Assembly (NCBI GenBank): GCA_900095095.1
Contig: FMBT01000556.1
Location: 1 to 53,117, forward strand
Direction: 5' to 3'
DNA from: Fragilariopsis cylindrus CCMP1102
Lineage: Eukaryota; Bacillariophyta; Bacillariophyceae; Bacillariales; Bacillariaceae
Length of the DNA stretch: 53,117 bases
Shown here: in pieces, positions 21,237 to 33,900 of the stretch
Numbering within the stretch: the first letter of the stretch is position 1
Layout: each line of letters starts with the position of its first letter
Notes under the pieces: generated by a model
Database searches by the model: none
Told to the model about the DNA's origin: nothing
What the model saw: the letters and a program-made list of their open reading frames with translations, nothing else
Translations under genes and position numbers: made by a program

Positions 21237-24200
21237 CTAGATTGTTTTTTCCTTCATAGACTTTTTATTAATGGCGAAGATATCAGCATCAGCAGCAGCA
21301 ATAGCAGCATCATCATCAGCAGCAGCTGCTGCTGCTGCTGCTGCTTCACTAGGCATTGCAGCACAATCGACGACTTGTTCGTGATGGACAATTAATGAAT
21401 CTCGATGACCCACCGAAACATATGCGATACCCTTTTCTGCCAATGCTTTGTAAATACGCTCTTCGTCCACAGCAGGCATGGAACTATGTATATAATAGAA
21501 TAGAAAGAAAAGATAGAATACAAAATGGCAAGAAAGATGAATTTAGAACAACAACATCAACAATTGAAAAACAAATATTTATGCAGTGTTAGTGGTATTG
21601 GTCACTAGTCGTAAATCGTTAGAGAAGCTGGATAGGAATGGGCGATATATGTGTATGTGTATGTGTATGTGTATGTGTACACAATATGCGTGTACGTACC
21701 TAGTAGCTTCATCTAATAAAACTAAAGCTGGCATATGTACAAATACACGAGCACAGGCAAATAATTGACGTTGTCCAGGAGACATCATTGTTGTCCATTT
21801 CATGTGAGAATGTTTCGTATCTAATCCATTTGCTTTTACTACTATTTGTGGCAATCCAACAATTTGTAATGCTTCTTCTACTTTTCTACGAACATTCGTA
21901 TCCCTTTTGGATAGTATCAATGGATACGTCAATTGTTCAAACAAACTGGTTTGCATTCCAATTCGGAATGGTGCTGCCTGTGGTAATGCTAAGTACACTA
22001 ATGCATCACTACCACTACCATTACTATCACGATTATCACGTTTCACTGTAGCAGCAGTTGCCGCAGATGACGACGACGACGAGTAATGATCCCATATAGG
22101 TGGGATACAAGAAATCACGGATGATGATGGCGATGATAATAATCCAGTCTCATCACGATTAGTATTATCAACACCATCACTATTAGGTTGTCCCATTGGC
22201 CACAATCGACAAACGGTACGAAGAATCGAACTTTTTCCTACTCCCGGTGGACCACGAATCAGAATCTTTCCTTTTGGTTTGACATCAATCGTAATATTAT
22301 TCAATAATGGTACATCACCACGATATTTTGATTGAATCAAAAAGTTATTATTACCAATATCATCACTGTTACCACTGTTTGTGCTGTTGTTATTAATGGT
22401 ATTATCACCAGCAGCAGTAGTTGTTTGTAACAATACCGGTGGAACATTCGGATTTGTTGGTACACTCACACATAAACGCAACGATGTAAGTAAGCGAATG
22501 GACGATGATGATGGTAATGATTCTGAATTAATACCTATAGTTGTAGTGATATCATCCATCGTAAGCTCTAACTTGATTCGATGCAACTGGGTATTATTAT
22601 TATTATTGGTACTAGCTGTAACTGCCTCGTGGTGCCTATTTTGGGTCTTGTTATCATCATCGTTACTATTACCATTATTACTATTATCATTATCATTTTC
22701 ATTTTCATTATTCTCATTATAATTCTCATCACATGACCATCGTGTAGCTATCTCTTCGACATCCGATAAACAATCGACTAATTCAATCACACGATACGTA
22801 TGTCCCGCCAATTCGGCTAATGTTACAGTGGCTGATAATAATTGTGTAAATCCATACATCATTGAAATTCTAATTATATGAAATGAATATAGATAGATAG
22901 AAACAAAACAAAACAAAACAAATAGAAAATGTCAATGAGTGGATGAACCTTTTAAATAATGAAACAATTACTCGACTGCGTTCTTTCCCTTTTGTGCAGA
23001 ATCGCTACCATAAACTTACGCTAATAATAATAATGATTGAGTTCCAGTAGAAATAAGTAAGAGAAATAGTCGGAATCAATCAAAAAACAAAACAAAAAAT
23101 GTTGTAAGAAAAATCTCGTTAAAAATATAGGAAGAGAACAGATGCAGTAGTTGAACTGTATACAATAAGTACATGGTCGATCGTATACTATACGTACCAA
23201 AGGAACTCCCCCTGGAAATCAAACTACTTAATTCATTCGGTTCTAAACTAGTATATAGTCCACTACAGACTGCAATAGCAATAGCGATATAATTCATAAT
23301 ACTTCCTGTATATTGCCATACAAATATATCAAATTGCAACAACGCTTGTCGTCGAATGTATCTCCATCGTCGTTTTAAAAGTAGATTTAAACTATCATTC
23401 AAGGCAAGTTGTTCAGGATGTCCTCCCGACATCATGGCCGTGGCTTCTGCTTGTTGCAGTAACGTCGTATGGACGATCCGAAAATCACCTTCGGCTTCAT
23501 CTGCCAATGCTAGTAATGTTGGAACACGTCGTGCAAACACTTGAGTGACAATGGTACTTAAAATAAAATATCCGACAATAATAGTCGGTCCCGGCCAACC
23601 AGTAATGATCCATGTTTGTAGTGTATACCATACAATATCAAATATGGATATTGCAACGGTTTGTAACAACAGACTCAGGTTGGTACACCAATATAATATC
23701 TCTTGTGTCATCCGTTGATCTGGATTATCAATACCATTATTATTGACTCCCTTACTACTAATAGTGGTGGATGGAAATAATAATAATAATTGATAATAGG
23801 CTTTTCCACGTCTTGTATAGAGAGTGTGTAGTTTGGAGGTTAATACCTGACGCCACAATAATGAACAACTATCTGTATAAAAATATAATATAGCTTTCAT
23901 TATTGATACCACAATAATATATTTCATCGCCTGTCCAATCAGTTGTGGAAAGTCGATACAATTCGGTGGATTGGATACCAATGCCATATACATTAATGAT
24001 GGTATTATCATTGTAAAGAATCCTGCTATATTATAAGCTTGCGCGAATAAAAATAATAAGGGTATGGATCGTTTTTTTAATTCAGTGGTCCACTGGAACT
24101 TCTGTTTCTTCTTCTTCTGTTTCTTCGAATGAATAGTTACAAAGGCATAGACCAATTGTATTGCAATTGAACCACATAAAAATGGTAAAATGATTCCTAA

Positions 24201-24596
24201 TGATATTGATCGTGGTACCGGTTCCGACAAGGCACCATAACTTGCTGGTACTGGCAATAACGTTAATAATAAACATGTAAAACTAATGACAAATACAAAT
24301 TCTGTAATCATCATGTATAATGGATGATGGTATGTTATAATACGTATCAATCTCCATGCATTAACGAAAAATTTCCTATTAATATTTGCTTTCACACCAT
24401 GTAATGCAGCCTTATCCTTATCGTGTTCATACTCATTATTGTCACGATCATCTTTTGAAAACGAATCATCACTACTATCGGTTATTGTAACAGTGACAGT
24501 GTTACTATTGTTATTATTATTATTCCTACTTATATCATCACTTCCATGATTAACGACAGTAGTAGTAGGCGATGATACTACCTCATCAACCATCAT
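21237..24596 (-). CDS. ABC half-transporter, ABCD/peroxisomal fatty-acyl type
   Basis: Four exons: 24596-23198, 23044-23020 (25 nt), 22869-21700 and 21483-21237, summing to 946 codons in frame. The first part is an acidic Asn-rich leader, then a transmembrane domain with about five to six helices, the ABCD-type loop NPDQRMTQEILYW, and GDFRIVHTTLLQQAEATAMM. The nucleotide-binding part has Walker A GPPGVGKSS, signature MSPGQRQ in place of LSGGQ, Walker B ALVLLDEAT, and the switch His in SVGHRDSL. The order TMD-NBD on one chain with NPDQ is typical of ABCD half-transporters, which dimerise and move very-long-chain acyl-CoAs into peroxisomes; substrate is inference. Exon 2 ends in a canonical GTAAGT donor, but its acceptor side reads TACTG rather than AG. 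The C-terminus is an Ala/Asp-rich tail. Intron 3 contains a (TGTATG)n run. Confidence 0.8.
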
Positions 24597-24916
24597 TTTG
24601 AATGATAACTAACTAGATGGTCAACAATACCAACAACAATGATAATGATCGCAATCGCAATCGATGATATGATATGAGAACGTCTGCGTGCGTGTTGAAG
24701 GAGAGCAGTGTTATGTTAGCAGCATGTGTCTCTTTCAGATGCCATTTTGTCTTTCTTTGTCTTGTTATATTTTCTCCTTTTATCGTATTGCTTTCCATTT
24801 TTCATATCATCTTCTTTTTCAAATCTTCTCTTTCATACTATTTCGCGCTACCGCTACCAGTTTCGCGCTACCTAGGGGCGCGTGCTTAGTCGCGCTTCAT
24901 TGGGCATACAGTTTCT

Positions 24917-25034
24917 TCCTATCGTTTAGTCACGGCGACACACACCAAAGAACACGCCTCTTGTGAATTTTACGCGAGCAAAAAAGAGTTTAAACGGACA
25001 AAAATTACAGAAACGTCGTGTACACGTGGTCGAA
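24917..25034 (-). repeat. Inverted repeat, right copy (flanks ABC gene)
   Basis: Reverse-complement partner of 20102-20235. Shared blocks: TAGTCACGGCGACACACA, TTTAAACGGACAAAAATTAC and ACACGTGGTCGAAT. It sits upstream of both the ABC gene (minus) and the secreted protein gene at 25188 (plus), so it may lie in a shared promoter region. Confidence 0.75.
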
Positions 25035-25187
25035 TCGACACCATCGGCGTTCAAGATACTGCCAGAGTTCTAGGCAGTAGGAAAGAATTTTCTTTTGCCA
25101 TTACTGTACTTCACTCATATTTAACACACAAATAAATAATTGATTTTCGCCAAACCAAATCAAAACTTATAAAGTTAAACAAATACA

Positions 25188-25586
25188 ATGATGTTCTTTT
25201 CTCGCTTCAATACCGTACTTCTTGTTGCTGTTGCAACTTCTTTCTTCGTTGCTAACGTCGTTGACGGTGCCGTACAATGCTGTGGTGAAAATTGTGAAGG
25301 ATACTCATGTACGGGTTTTGCAAGCATTATGTGTCCACCAGAAGTCGGTGGTCAACTAGTTTGCAGTGCTCCTAAAATATCACAAAGTGGAGAATATTTG
25401 TACCGAACTAATAACAGTACTATTATGAAAGGAAACACTGATACTATGGATATGGATGATATTGGTGTTATGGATACGGATGAATCAGGCAGCGCTGTTG
25501 TTGGTATTATTAGCAACAATGCAGTAGTATCATCCTTACTTCTTGCCGTTGGTGGTGTTGCCGCCGCCGCTATTGCTGGTCTTTAA
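25188..25586 (+). CDS. Small secreted Cys-rich protein, possible GPI anchor
   Basis: Single exon, 132 residues. Signal peptide about 1-28 ending VVDGA. A compact N-terminal half carries seven Cys within about 35 residues (QCCGENCEGYSCTG...MCPP...LVCS). An acidic Asp/Met-rich linker with one NNS sequon follows. The C-terminus is a hydrophobic tail (SSLLLAVGGVAAAAIAGL) with nothing after it, which suits a GPI-attachment signal. Probably a cell-surface or frustule-associated protein; no family recognised. The start Met is the first of two adjacent Mets. Confidence 0.65.
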   Translation: MMFFSRFNTVLLVAVATSFFVANVVDGAVQCCGENCEGYSCTGFASIMCPPEVGGQLVCSAPKISQSGEYLYRTNNSTIMKGNTDTMDMDDIGVMDTDESGSAVVGIISNNAVVSSLLLAVGGVAAAAIAGL

Positions 25587-26018
25587 GTTGATTTAAGAAT
25601 GACAAACGAGAAGAAGGAAGAAGAGTAAACAAATCAAAATTATAACAAGCAGTTGGATCGGACACGGAAGGTGTAAATAAAAAAGAGGAAAGAAAAATGA
25701 GCAAAAGCGATGTACCGTTTTGTTCTCCTTTTTCATTTGTAATGTGTATGTGTGTTAAGAAGTAACAGTAATATAAAGAAATTAGAACTAAATCTTTAGA
25801 AGGATTTTTTTTAAATTCTATTATATTAATCCTTTTGACTAAGTTAGACTACAGATAGTTCAGTTGGCATATTTTTCTATTAGTGGAACTAGAAATTTTT
25901 AACTAAATAAAATATAAAACACAAAAATTCGATAGTACGTGTAGGTAGGTGTACTCTGTATATTCTCTCTCTCTCTCTCTCTCACTCTTCTTCTTTGTTA
26001 TTGTTTTCGTGGTAAGAT
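25587..26018. other. Intergenic spacer between convergent genes
   Basis: 3' flanks of two convergent genes. Contains a (CT)n run at about 25964-25984. No other feature. Confidence 0.45.
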
Positions 26019-29000
26019 CTACAATTCTTCTAAACCACCTCCTCCAACGGGCATAGACAATACCTCAAAACCCGTTTCAACACCAAGTATTGTTTCTTCA
26101 GCGGCCATCGCACGATTCATACTACTTCTTTTACTTGCAAACACATTTAGTAGTTGTTTTTGTTCTAATGCTTCAGCTTTACGATCAAGTTTTTCCATCC
26201 GTTCGACACGTAACTTAAATTGATCATTCTTTTTCATAAGTCGATCGAGGAGTCTAATATCCTTTAGGGGATCCTTCATTGATTTTCTGTTACCATTTGT
26301 CCCTGCTACGGAAATAATGCTCCGAGAACAAGATGCAACACTTCGTCTACCAGAGGTGACACTTCCTTCTTCTGCCTCTGCCTCTGTTTCATCGGCAGCG
26401 ACAGCGGTTCCTTCTTCTGCCTCTGTCTCTGCCTCTTTTTTATCGGCAGCGACAGCGGCCTTCCCAAAGGAAATCGAAGTCGTCGTTGACGATGATAATT
26501 TCCTATTATTCCTATTATTGCTCTTCCTTAATTTCTTTGCTCGTTTCATTGATGCCTTAAGAAGGTACGGTACTGACATAATCGAACTGGTCGATTTTTT
26601 TGATGTTGTTGAAATTGTAGATACATGATCATCCACATCGTCATCCTTATTGTTACTGATTTCCACAACCATCTCGACCAAAGCCTTTACTTCGTCGTTT
26701 GACACTACTGATACTGGATTATTAGCACCTTCATTATCAACGACGACGACGACGACATCATCATCGGAATCAGCAGCTCCATCTCTAGTATTGTCACTCA
26801 CTTCACCCTTACTTTGTTGATCTTCTCCTTCTCCTTCACCTCCATCTGAGTCTTTCGAGCGATTTTTTTCTTGCTGTTGCTGTACTTGTACGATTTCTAC
26901 TTCTTTATTCTTTATATTGGTGCTGATAATAGAAACAGCTACCGACACGGTATCATCATTCGTATCAACATTCGCATCTATCTCCTCACTGCCGTTGTTG
27001 TTGTTGTTGTTGGTGGTATTGTTTCGATTATTGGATGATGTTGAGGACAAAGCAGAATCATCATTGTCATCTTCTAAACCGAACAATCCAAAACTACTTC
27101 TTGTTACCTTGATTGGTATATCTTCCATAATGGGTTCCTCAACAACATTCCAAAATGGTTTTAATTTCAATTTATTTTTGTAACCATCCAATACCGATGA
27201 CACTGGAGATTTCTTTTCCTTCTTTTTGCTGCTGCTAGGACGATACCGACGAATAGTACTCGGTGGTGGTTCCGTTTGGGCACTATTACAGTCATAATCA
27301 CCATCGTCATCGTCATCGTCGTCAACATCATCATTGTCATCCTCGTTTTCATTTTTGATGTTCACACTTCTACATCTACTACTACCACCAAAAGTAGACA
27401 TCCGAGTAAAACATTTCGATGGCGTTAGAATATCACTATACATCCTACGAATGGCTATGTCCACTGGAGAAGATGCCACCGATACGTTATCATCATCATC
27501 ATTATCATCATCTACTGCTGCTACTACAGTAAGAATACTTTGAGAACCAGATGCAACACTTCTTGTTTTCCTCCTCCTCCTCTTTTTCATCAACATCACG
27601 ATCCTCATGATAATCATCTACTGCCCCTGCTACGGAAATAATGCTCCGTGAACCAAGATGCAACACTTTGTCCACCAGAGGTGACACTTCCTTCTTCTGC
27701 CTCTGCCTCTTTTTCACCGGCAGCGACAGCGGCATCAACATCAACATCAACATCAACTTCAAGATCGTTATTCTTATCATCTCCAGTTCCAGCTGTTTCA
27801 GTTGTTACTTCTTTAGTTTCCGTTTCTCCTTCTTGATCAAATTCACCATAATCATTATCATCATCATGGTCTTCATATTCATCTAATGCACTCATTGCTG
27901 TACTCTTCATTGCACCAACTGCAACAATTGGAGGTGCAATCACATCATTAAAGTATGCAGCAGCACAACCATGAAGATGGTTACTTCTTTTAATTCTTGC
28001 AGGTGTGATACCACATCGTGCCATTCTTGTTGTTACTACGAGGGTGGTTGCGTTGTCGTCGTCTGGTGAGAAGGACGAGGCGGAGGATAGAGGACGAGGA
28101 GCTGTAATAGTAGCTTCATTTTCAGCACCACCACCACCACCAACAACAACGGCAGTTGCTGCATCTGCGTCCCTTTCAGTTGTGGTAATAGCAGCCGTAG
28201 TGGAGCAGTAGTAGATTTCTCCTTCGCCTTTTCCTTCTTTTCGTCACTTATTGTTGATGATGGCATCATGACACATTCTTCTTCTTTCTCTGGAGTGCGT
28301 TTGTCTTCGATGATGCCACTAATAACGATACTGTTATTGATATCATCTCCACCATTAGACTTATTGTCTTCTTGGTGTTCTTGTTGACCACCCTCTTCAT
28401 TATTATCCGTCATCGTTGTCGTAAAAGATGCAGGTGGTAGTGGTGTTGATACCACAGAAAAATCATCATCACCATCATTAATATTTCCTAATGTTAACAA
28501 TAATAATGCATCACCACTACTGTCCGATAAATCATCAACATCAACATCATCATTGTAGGATTGAAGAATCGAATTGATTTTTTCTTCCTCACCACCACTG
28601 CCACATTCATCACCACCAATACCAGTCCCAATACCAATACCACCACTGCCATCACATTCACCCCAACGAACATATTTAGTATTTCTAATACGAATCAATG
28701 ATTTTGGATACCATGCTGGTCGGATTTTATGACCCCCCGTACTACTACGAATAGTAGGTGCATTCTTCTTCTTAGTACGTCCACTTATTCCACTTCCAAA
28801 GAATGATGAAAATAATCCACTATTACTAGTACTTTTCTTATCATTCTCTTCGTTAGTAGTAGCATCGGTATCCTCGTTGTTATGAGCAGATCCTGATGTT
28901 GTATTAGTGAGATTTTCACCTTCCTCCCATGATGATGGTATATTTGGTCCTGCAAGAAAATCAACAGTGTCCAATACAATTCTCCGATCAACACAAAGTA

Positions 29001-29294
29001 AGTCTGGTAATATTTCAATATAATCAGCAGCAACTTCTTGTGCCCATCTTCTTCTTGTCCATACACATCTAACACATCACCACATGATAATAACGGAGGA
29101 GGAGTGATACCATCCATAAATCTATTCATTGATCCATTCATACCATTTACAACATTATGATAACAGTCTGTAATTATCTGTCCGTTTAATGATTCATTAT
29201 TCATTGCAATTAACTGACTGTCAATATTATCATCAGAGGGTGGACTGTTTTCCTGCTTCTTATCATCATCATCGGTAGTAGTAATACTGCTCAT
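26019..29294 (-). CDS. Long acidic low-complexity protein, unknown function, frame-disrupted
   Basis: Starts MSSITTTDDDDKKQ at 29294 and ends GGGGLEEL at 26019. The only sequence that looks like a folded domain is near the N-terminus: CYHNVVNGMNGSMNRFMDG...GDVLDVYG, then, after a one-base frame change near 29040, WAQEVAADYIEILPDLLCVD and VLDTVDFLAGP. Next come SGRTKKKNAPTIR and WYPKSLIRIRNTKYVRWGE. The rest is Asp/Ser/Asn/Glu repeats. Further frame changes occur near 28205, 27640 and 27550. The module GSVTSG..SVASCSRSIISVAG is present more than once (about 27540-27690 and 26310-26370). A coiled-coil-like stretch near the C-terminus (LDRLMKKNDQFKLRVERMEKL) is followed by ETGFEVL. Single-copy expression and exon structure cannot be judged because the breaks fall in repeats. 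Function unknown. Confidence 0.55.
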
Positions 29295-30825
29295 AGTGTT
29301 GATTCGATTCGTATTGCTTCAAAAAGAATTCTATGATGATGTTGGCCTACTGTCTCATTCGCTCTTACTACTTGAAGAAAAATAATCTAGCCACTCTAGT
29401 AAAAACGATGGGTTGATGATATGGAGTAAGTAAAAATGAGATACCTTACATCACTACCGCATCTTTGACGTCCGAATGATACACTACACATCATCATCTA
29501 CTACTACTGTACTATGGAACAAATACAATACAAAAAATTGAAGGGTAGTATCAAAAAATAATGAAGGGTAGTATCAAAAAGAACGAGATAAAATGGGCTT
29601 TGGAACCGACTTTTTTCGTCGTCGTCGTCGTCGTCTTCCAGGATATATCTTGTATCAGTACAGTTAGTACCTTTTTGTTTGTACTAAATTTTTGTTGAGA
29701 TACGGTAAAGTACGAACAAAAAATTAAGAATTTTCTTGATATAAAATGAAGGTAGGCACATGTAATTAAGAAAATCAGAAGTTTTGTCGCTCTCGGTATG
29801 CTCGCAGGGTGAGTCACGCAGAAAATCCAATGAAGATCCGACACGCTACGTTCTACATTTATATGTGAATAGGACCTACTATCGTTCAACACCATAAATT
29901 TTTTTTGTCTGCGCTCAACGGACAAATTTGTTTACCAAAAATTTGTAGCATAGACTCTTACTTAGTACTACGTACATATGCGAGGAACGCGCCTTGCTCT
30001 CATTATTTAACTGTCATTTAACTTACAGTATCTTATATCTTCATACTGTAAAAAGAAAAGTAAAACACTCGAGTAAAATGCATAACAGAGACGAATTAAT
30101 TTGCAAGAATCGTCCAATTTTATCTCATACTCATCGATAAATCGAGCCCAAGAATAATCTGTTCTTTTTTTGGCGGTCTTCAATCATACAGTATCAATAG
30201 AGTCAGTTAGTCCTCACTTCAGTGCGAAGAAGCTGAGAATTCGAATTAAAATCAATCGAATAATCGGAATAATTGTTCCTTTTCTTATTCTCTCTGTGAC
30301 ATTACATTACATAGGACTGGATATAAGATCTTGATGTCAAGTAGTGCTGTGTTGTACGGTAGTGCTTTGTTCTCATAGTAAAAAGTTTACCATTTATTTA
30401 TTCAAATAGATAATATTCCCTGCTATATACTAGGGTACTGTAGCTAAAGCAATTGTGTTGTGTTTCGGTCGTGTCGTCGACAAACAACACTTACGGTATT
30501 CAACAAGCCATCAGCCCATCTGCCATCAGCCAGGCGTATATGGTATTCAGCAAGCAAGCAAGCAAGCAGCACAACCAAGATTAAACAATACGATAGTCCG
30601 AAATCGTTTTCTGTTCCCAGCCTGATTATTGATACCCTGAATCCTGAATTCTGACTTTATAACGGAACACGAAATTATCTCCAGACAAGAGAGAGTGATA
30701 GTGAGAGGGAGAGACTTACACAACCCTGAATCCTGAATTCTGACCGGGACCGGAACACAAAATCATCTCCAGACAAGAGAGAGAGAGAGCGACTCACACA
30801 GCCCTTTCCCAATATCATAAAAAAA
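29295..30825. other. Intergenic spacer between divergent genes
   Basis: Between head-to-head low-complexity genes. A minus-strand open frame at 29551-29925 lacks protein-like features. Includes a (GTC)n run at 29611-29634, a (CAAG)n run at about 30552-30568 and the direct repeat listed separately. Confidence 0.45.
30636..30795. repeat. Direct duplication of ~88 bp upstream of 30943 gene
   Basis: CCCTGAATCCTGAATTCTGAC ... GGAACACGAAATTATCTCC AGACAAGAGAGAG at 30637-30696 recurs at 30725-30786 with a few changes. It is a tandem duplication of the leader region. Confidence 0.75.
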
Positions 30826-30942
30826 ATGAAACTTTCTTTTTTCGGTACTAATTATGGTGGTGGAACTACGACAGTAGTACCTTAGACTACTCCATCACAG
30901 TTTAGAAGTGTAAGTGTAATTGAATCATCTATTGATGATGAG

Positions 30943-33900
30943 ATGATGATGTTAAAGCCTACTACCGGTATAAAATCCGAATCTGCTGCATTATTACATT
31001 TTAGAAGTGTTATTGGAAAAAGGGTAACAACTGAAACTGTGGATGAGATGGGTATTATTCGATTAACAGAATCATTGGATTCAACACCATGTCCATCTGT
31101 TATTGTTGGTAATGAAACGATTAATAATAATAATGCTGTAAATGTAAATCATTCAATTGCTGTTAGTGGTAGTACAAAATCAAAATCAAAATCAAAATCA
31201 AAATCAAATGAAGCTGCTGCTGCAAACAAAGATAAAAATAGAAATAATAATAATTCTATTATGACTATGACAGAAAATTTTGTGGATGATTTATGTGTTG
31301 GATTAGAACGTGATTTACTTGGTGTAGGTGAAACATATAAAGAAGTATTATTAGAAGATGCACAAGCAGCACAAGCACAACCACGAGCAGATAAATTCTC
31401 ATCCGTATCTGTATCCTCTGGTGAAGGGGGTGATCTCAATTTCAATGTCAATGGCGATGACAATAATGGTACTAATTATAGCAGACAAACTAGTTTACTA
31501 GTAGCATGGGGTGAAGATTTTGAAGATGATAATGATACAGCTACTGTTGACTTTACACGTACATCTTCACTATGTACAGATATAAGTTTAAATACTAGTA
31601 CATGTTGTTCAACGATCATTGGTATTAATAGCGATAGCGATAGCGATAGCGATAGCGATGATGAAGATATCGGTATTATTGTGACAGATGTACATGTAAT
31701 GAATGATGATTCCATTGAAGTTGATATACTACCAACAGCAATTGCTATTACTGATGATGAGGATGATACCTCAAAATCAGATTCAGAACGATCACAACCT
31801 TTGTTGAGAATTAATCTTCCTATGTTAACTGGTTGGGGTTTGATGAAAGGTAATAAGAAGAAAAGCAACGACAACGAAGAAGAAGAAGAGAATGATGGTG
31901 ATAATGATATTGATAATGGTAGCAGTAGTAGTAGTAGTAGTAGTAGTATTGAGGTGATGGTTGCACCATCAATTATGACAACGCCGATTAAGAGGGATAA
32001 TTCTTCTTATGTGAATGATTCTATAGAATCGGCAACAACAGGAACAACAACGACTGACAACAACAACAACTACTACTACAACAATGATGCTCCTGTTGCC
32101 GACAGGGATGATGAAGACTATGAAAAGAATGATGACGATGATAGTTTTGAGGTAATGGTTGCACCGTCAATTATGACGACAATCACAGTCAAGAGAGATT
32201 ATGATGATGATAAAAGTAAGACACTTCCTGTTGAAGAGACAAATACTTCTAATATCCATGAGCCTGCTCCTGCTCCTGCAACTACTACTACAGAAATAAT
32301 CCGTCAAGTTGCAAATAATAGAAAATATGAGGCAACAATGGCGGTTGCAGCTACAAATGCAACTATCGCAACAGCAGAAGCTGCTGCTGCAATAAATGCA
32401 GTAGTAGTATCAGCAAAAGCAGAAGCAGAAGCAGCTGCTGCTGCTGCTACTGTTCCTGTTGCGTCAGCATCTACATTACCGACAACAGCAACAACAATTG
32501 GTAGTACATTTTCCCCAGTAACTAAAATTGTAGTATCATCCGGAACAATAGAAGAGAATGCAGCAGCAGCAACACCAACACCAACAGCAGAATCAAGATC
32601 AAAATCAAAATCAATAGCAACAACCTTTAACAACAACATTACGAAAAAAGGCACTGGTAGTGGTGGTGCCGGTTCTGGAATGATAAAAGAAATGAAGAAA
32701 GCTATAGCCTCAGTAGCAGCGACTACGACGACAAAACAGAAACAGAAACAACAAAAAAGAAGCAGTAGTAGCACGCATAGATCTGAATCTAAATCTAGAC
32801 CTAGATCGCCATTGTCGTATGTACGTACTACTACTATTTCCAATAATGATACATCTACTACTACTACTGCTGCTACCAGTACGAAGGAAAAGGATGAACA
32901 ACTTACTATCCACGAGATCAATAATGTATTAAAACATCGTCGTGCGGTACAATTGTGGTCATTAAGTGTACTAGAACAACAGAAACATCAGCAGCAAAAA
33001 CAACAACATAAGCAATCATTTTTTAGTAGATTTAGTAGCTGGAATGATAATGGTGATAGTTGTGATGGTGGTAGTGAAATCAGAATTGAAGAAACAATTG
33101 CAAATGCATTATTAGCAACAACAACAATGAGTAATAATAATAGTTATAGCGGCAGTGGCAGTGGCAGTGGACGGAGTCGAGATTATTCTCAACAACAACA
33201 ACGTAGTATCAGCAACAACAATAGCAACAACAACGTTTATAATGATCAACAACAGGAGGACGGGCGTTGTAGAAGCAGCAACAACCAATCTAACGATGCA
33301 TTATTACCATCATCATCACCACCATCATCGTCAACTACTACTACTACACGTCGTGTTGCAGCGATGAAGAAAAGTGCAGCTGTATGGCGTAAAAGTATGG
33401 ATGTTGTTTCAAAATCAATCCGTTCATCAAAGAAAGGTATTAAAAAAAGTAGTAAGAAGATTACGAAAGGAATTAGTAGGAATTTGAATAAGAGGAATAC
33501 GATTAAGAACGATGACACTGCTGCTATGAATAGTAGATCATCGTCAGCAGCAGTAGCAGTAGCTGTAGCAACAGAAACATCAGCAGAAACAATCCTTACT
33601 ACTAACATCAACAAAAAGAAGAGAAGGGAAATCAACAACAGCAACAAGAACAAGAACAGTATGAAATCATCGTTTACAAAGAAAATGTCAAAAGTTAAAA
33701 GGAAGATGGTAAACAATACAATACTGAATTCATTCCATTCATTAAAGAAGATAATAAATACTACTACTTCTACGGCTACTAAGAATAGTGATTATAGAGC
33801 AACTAAGACTACTACGACGACTGATAACAACAATATTCTAGATTGTGTTGATATCCAAAAGGAACAACAACGGAACAGCAAAGAATCGAAAACAAAAAAT

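Noticed and set aside
29551..29925. 124-codon minus-strand frame in the divergent spacer
   Set aside because: No recognisable motif, and its end runs into (GTC)n-derived Thr repeats.
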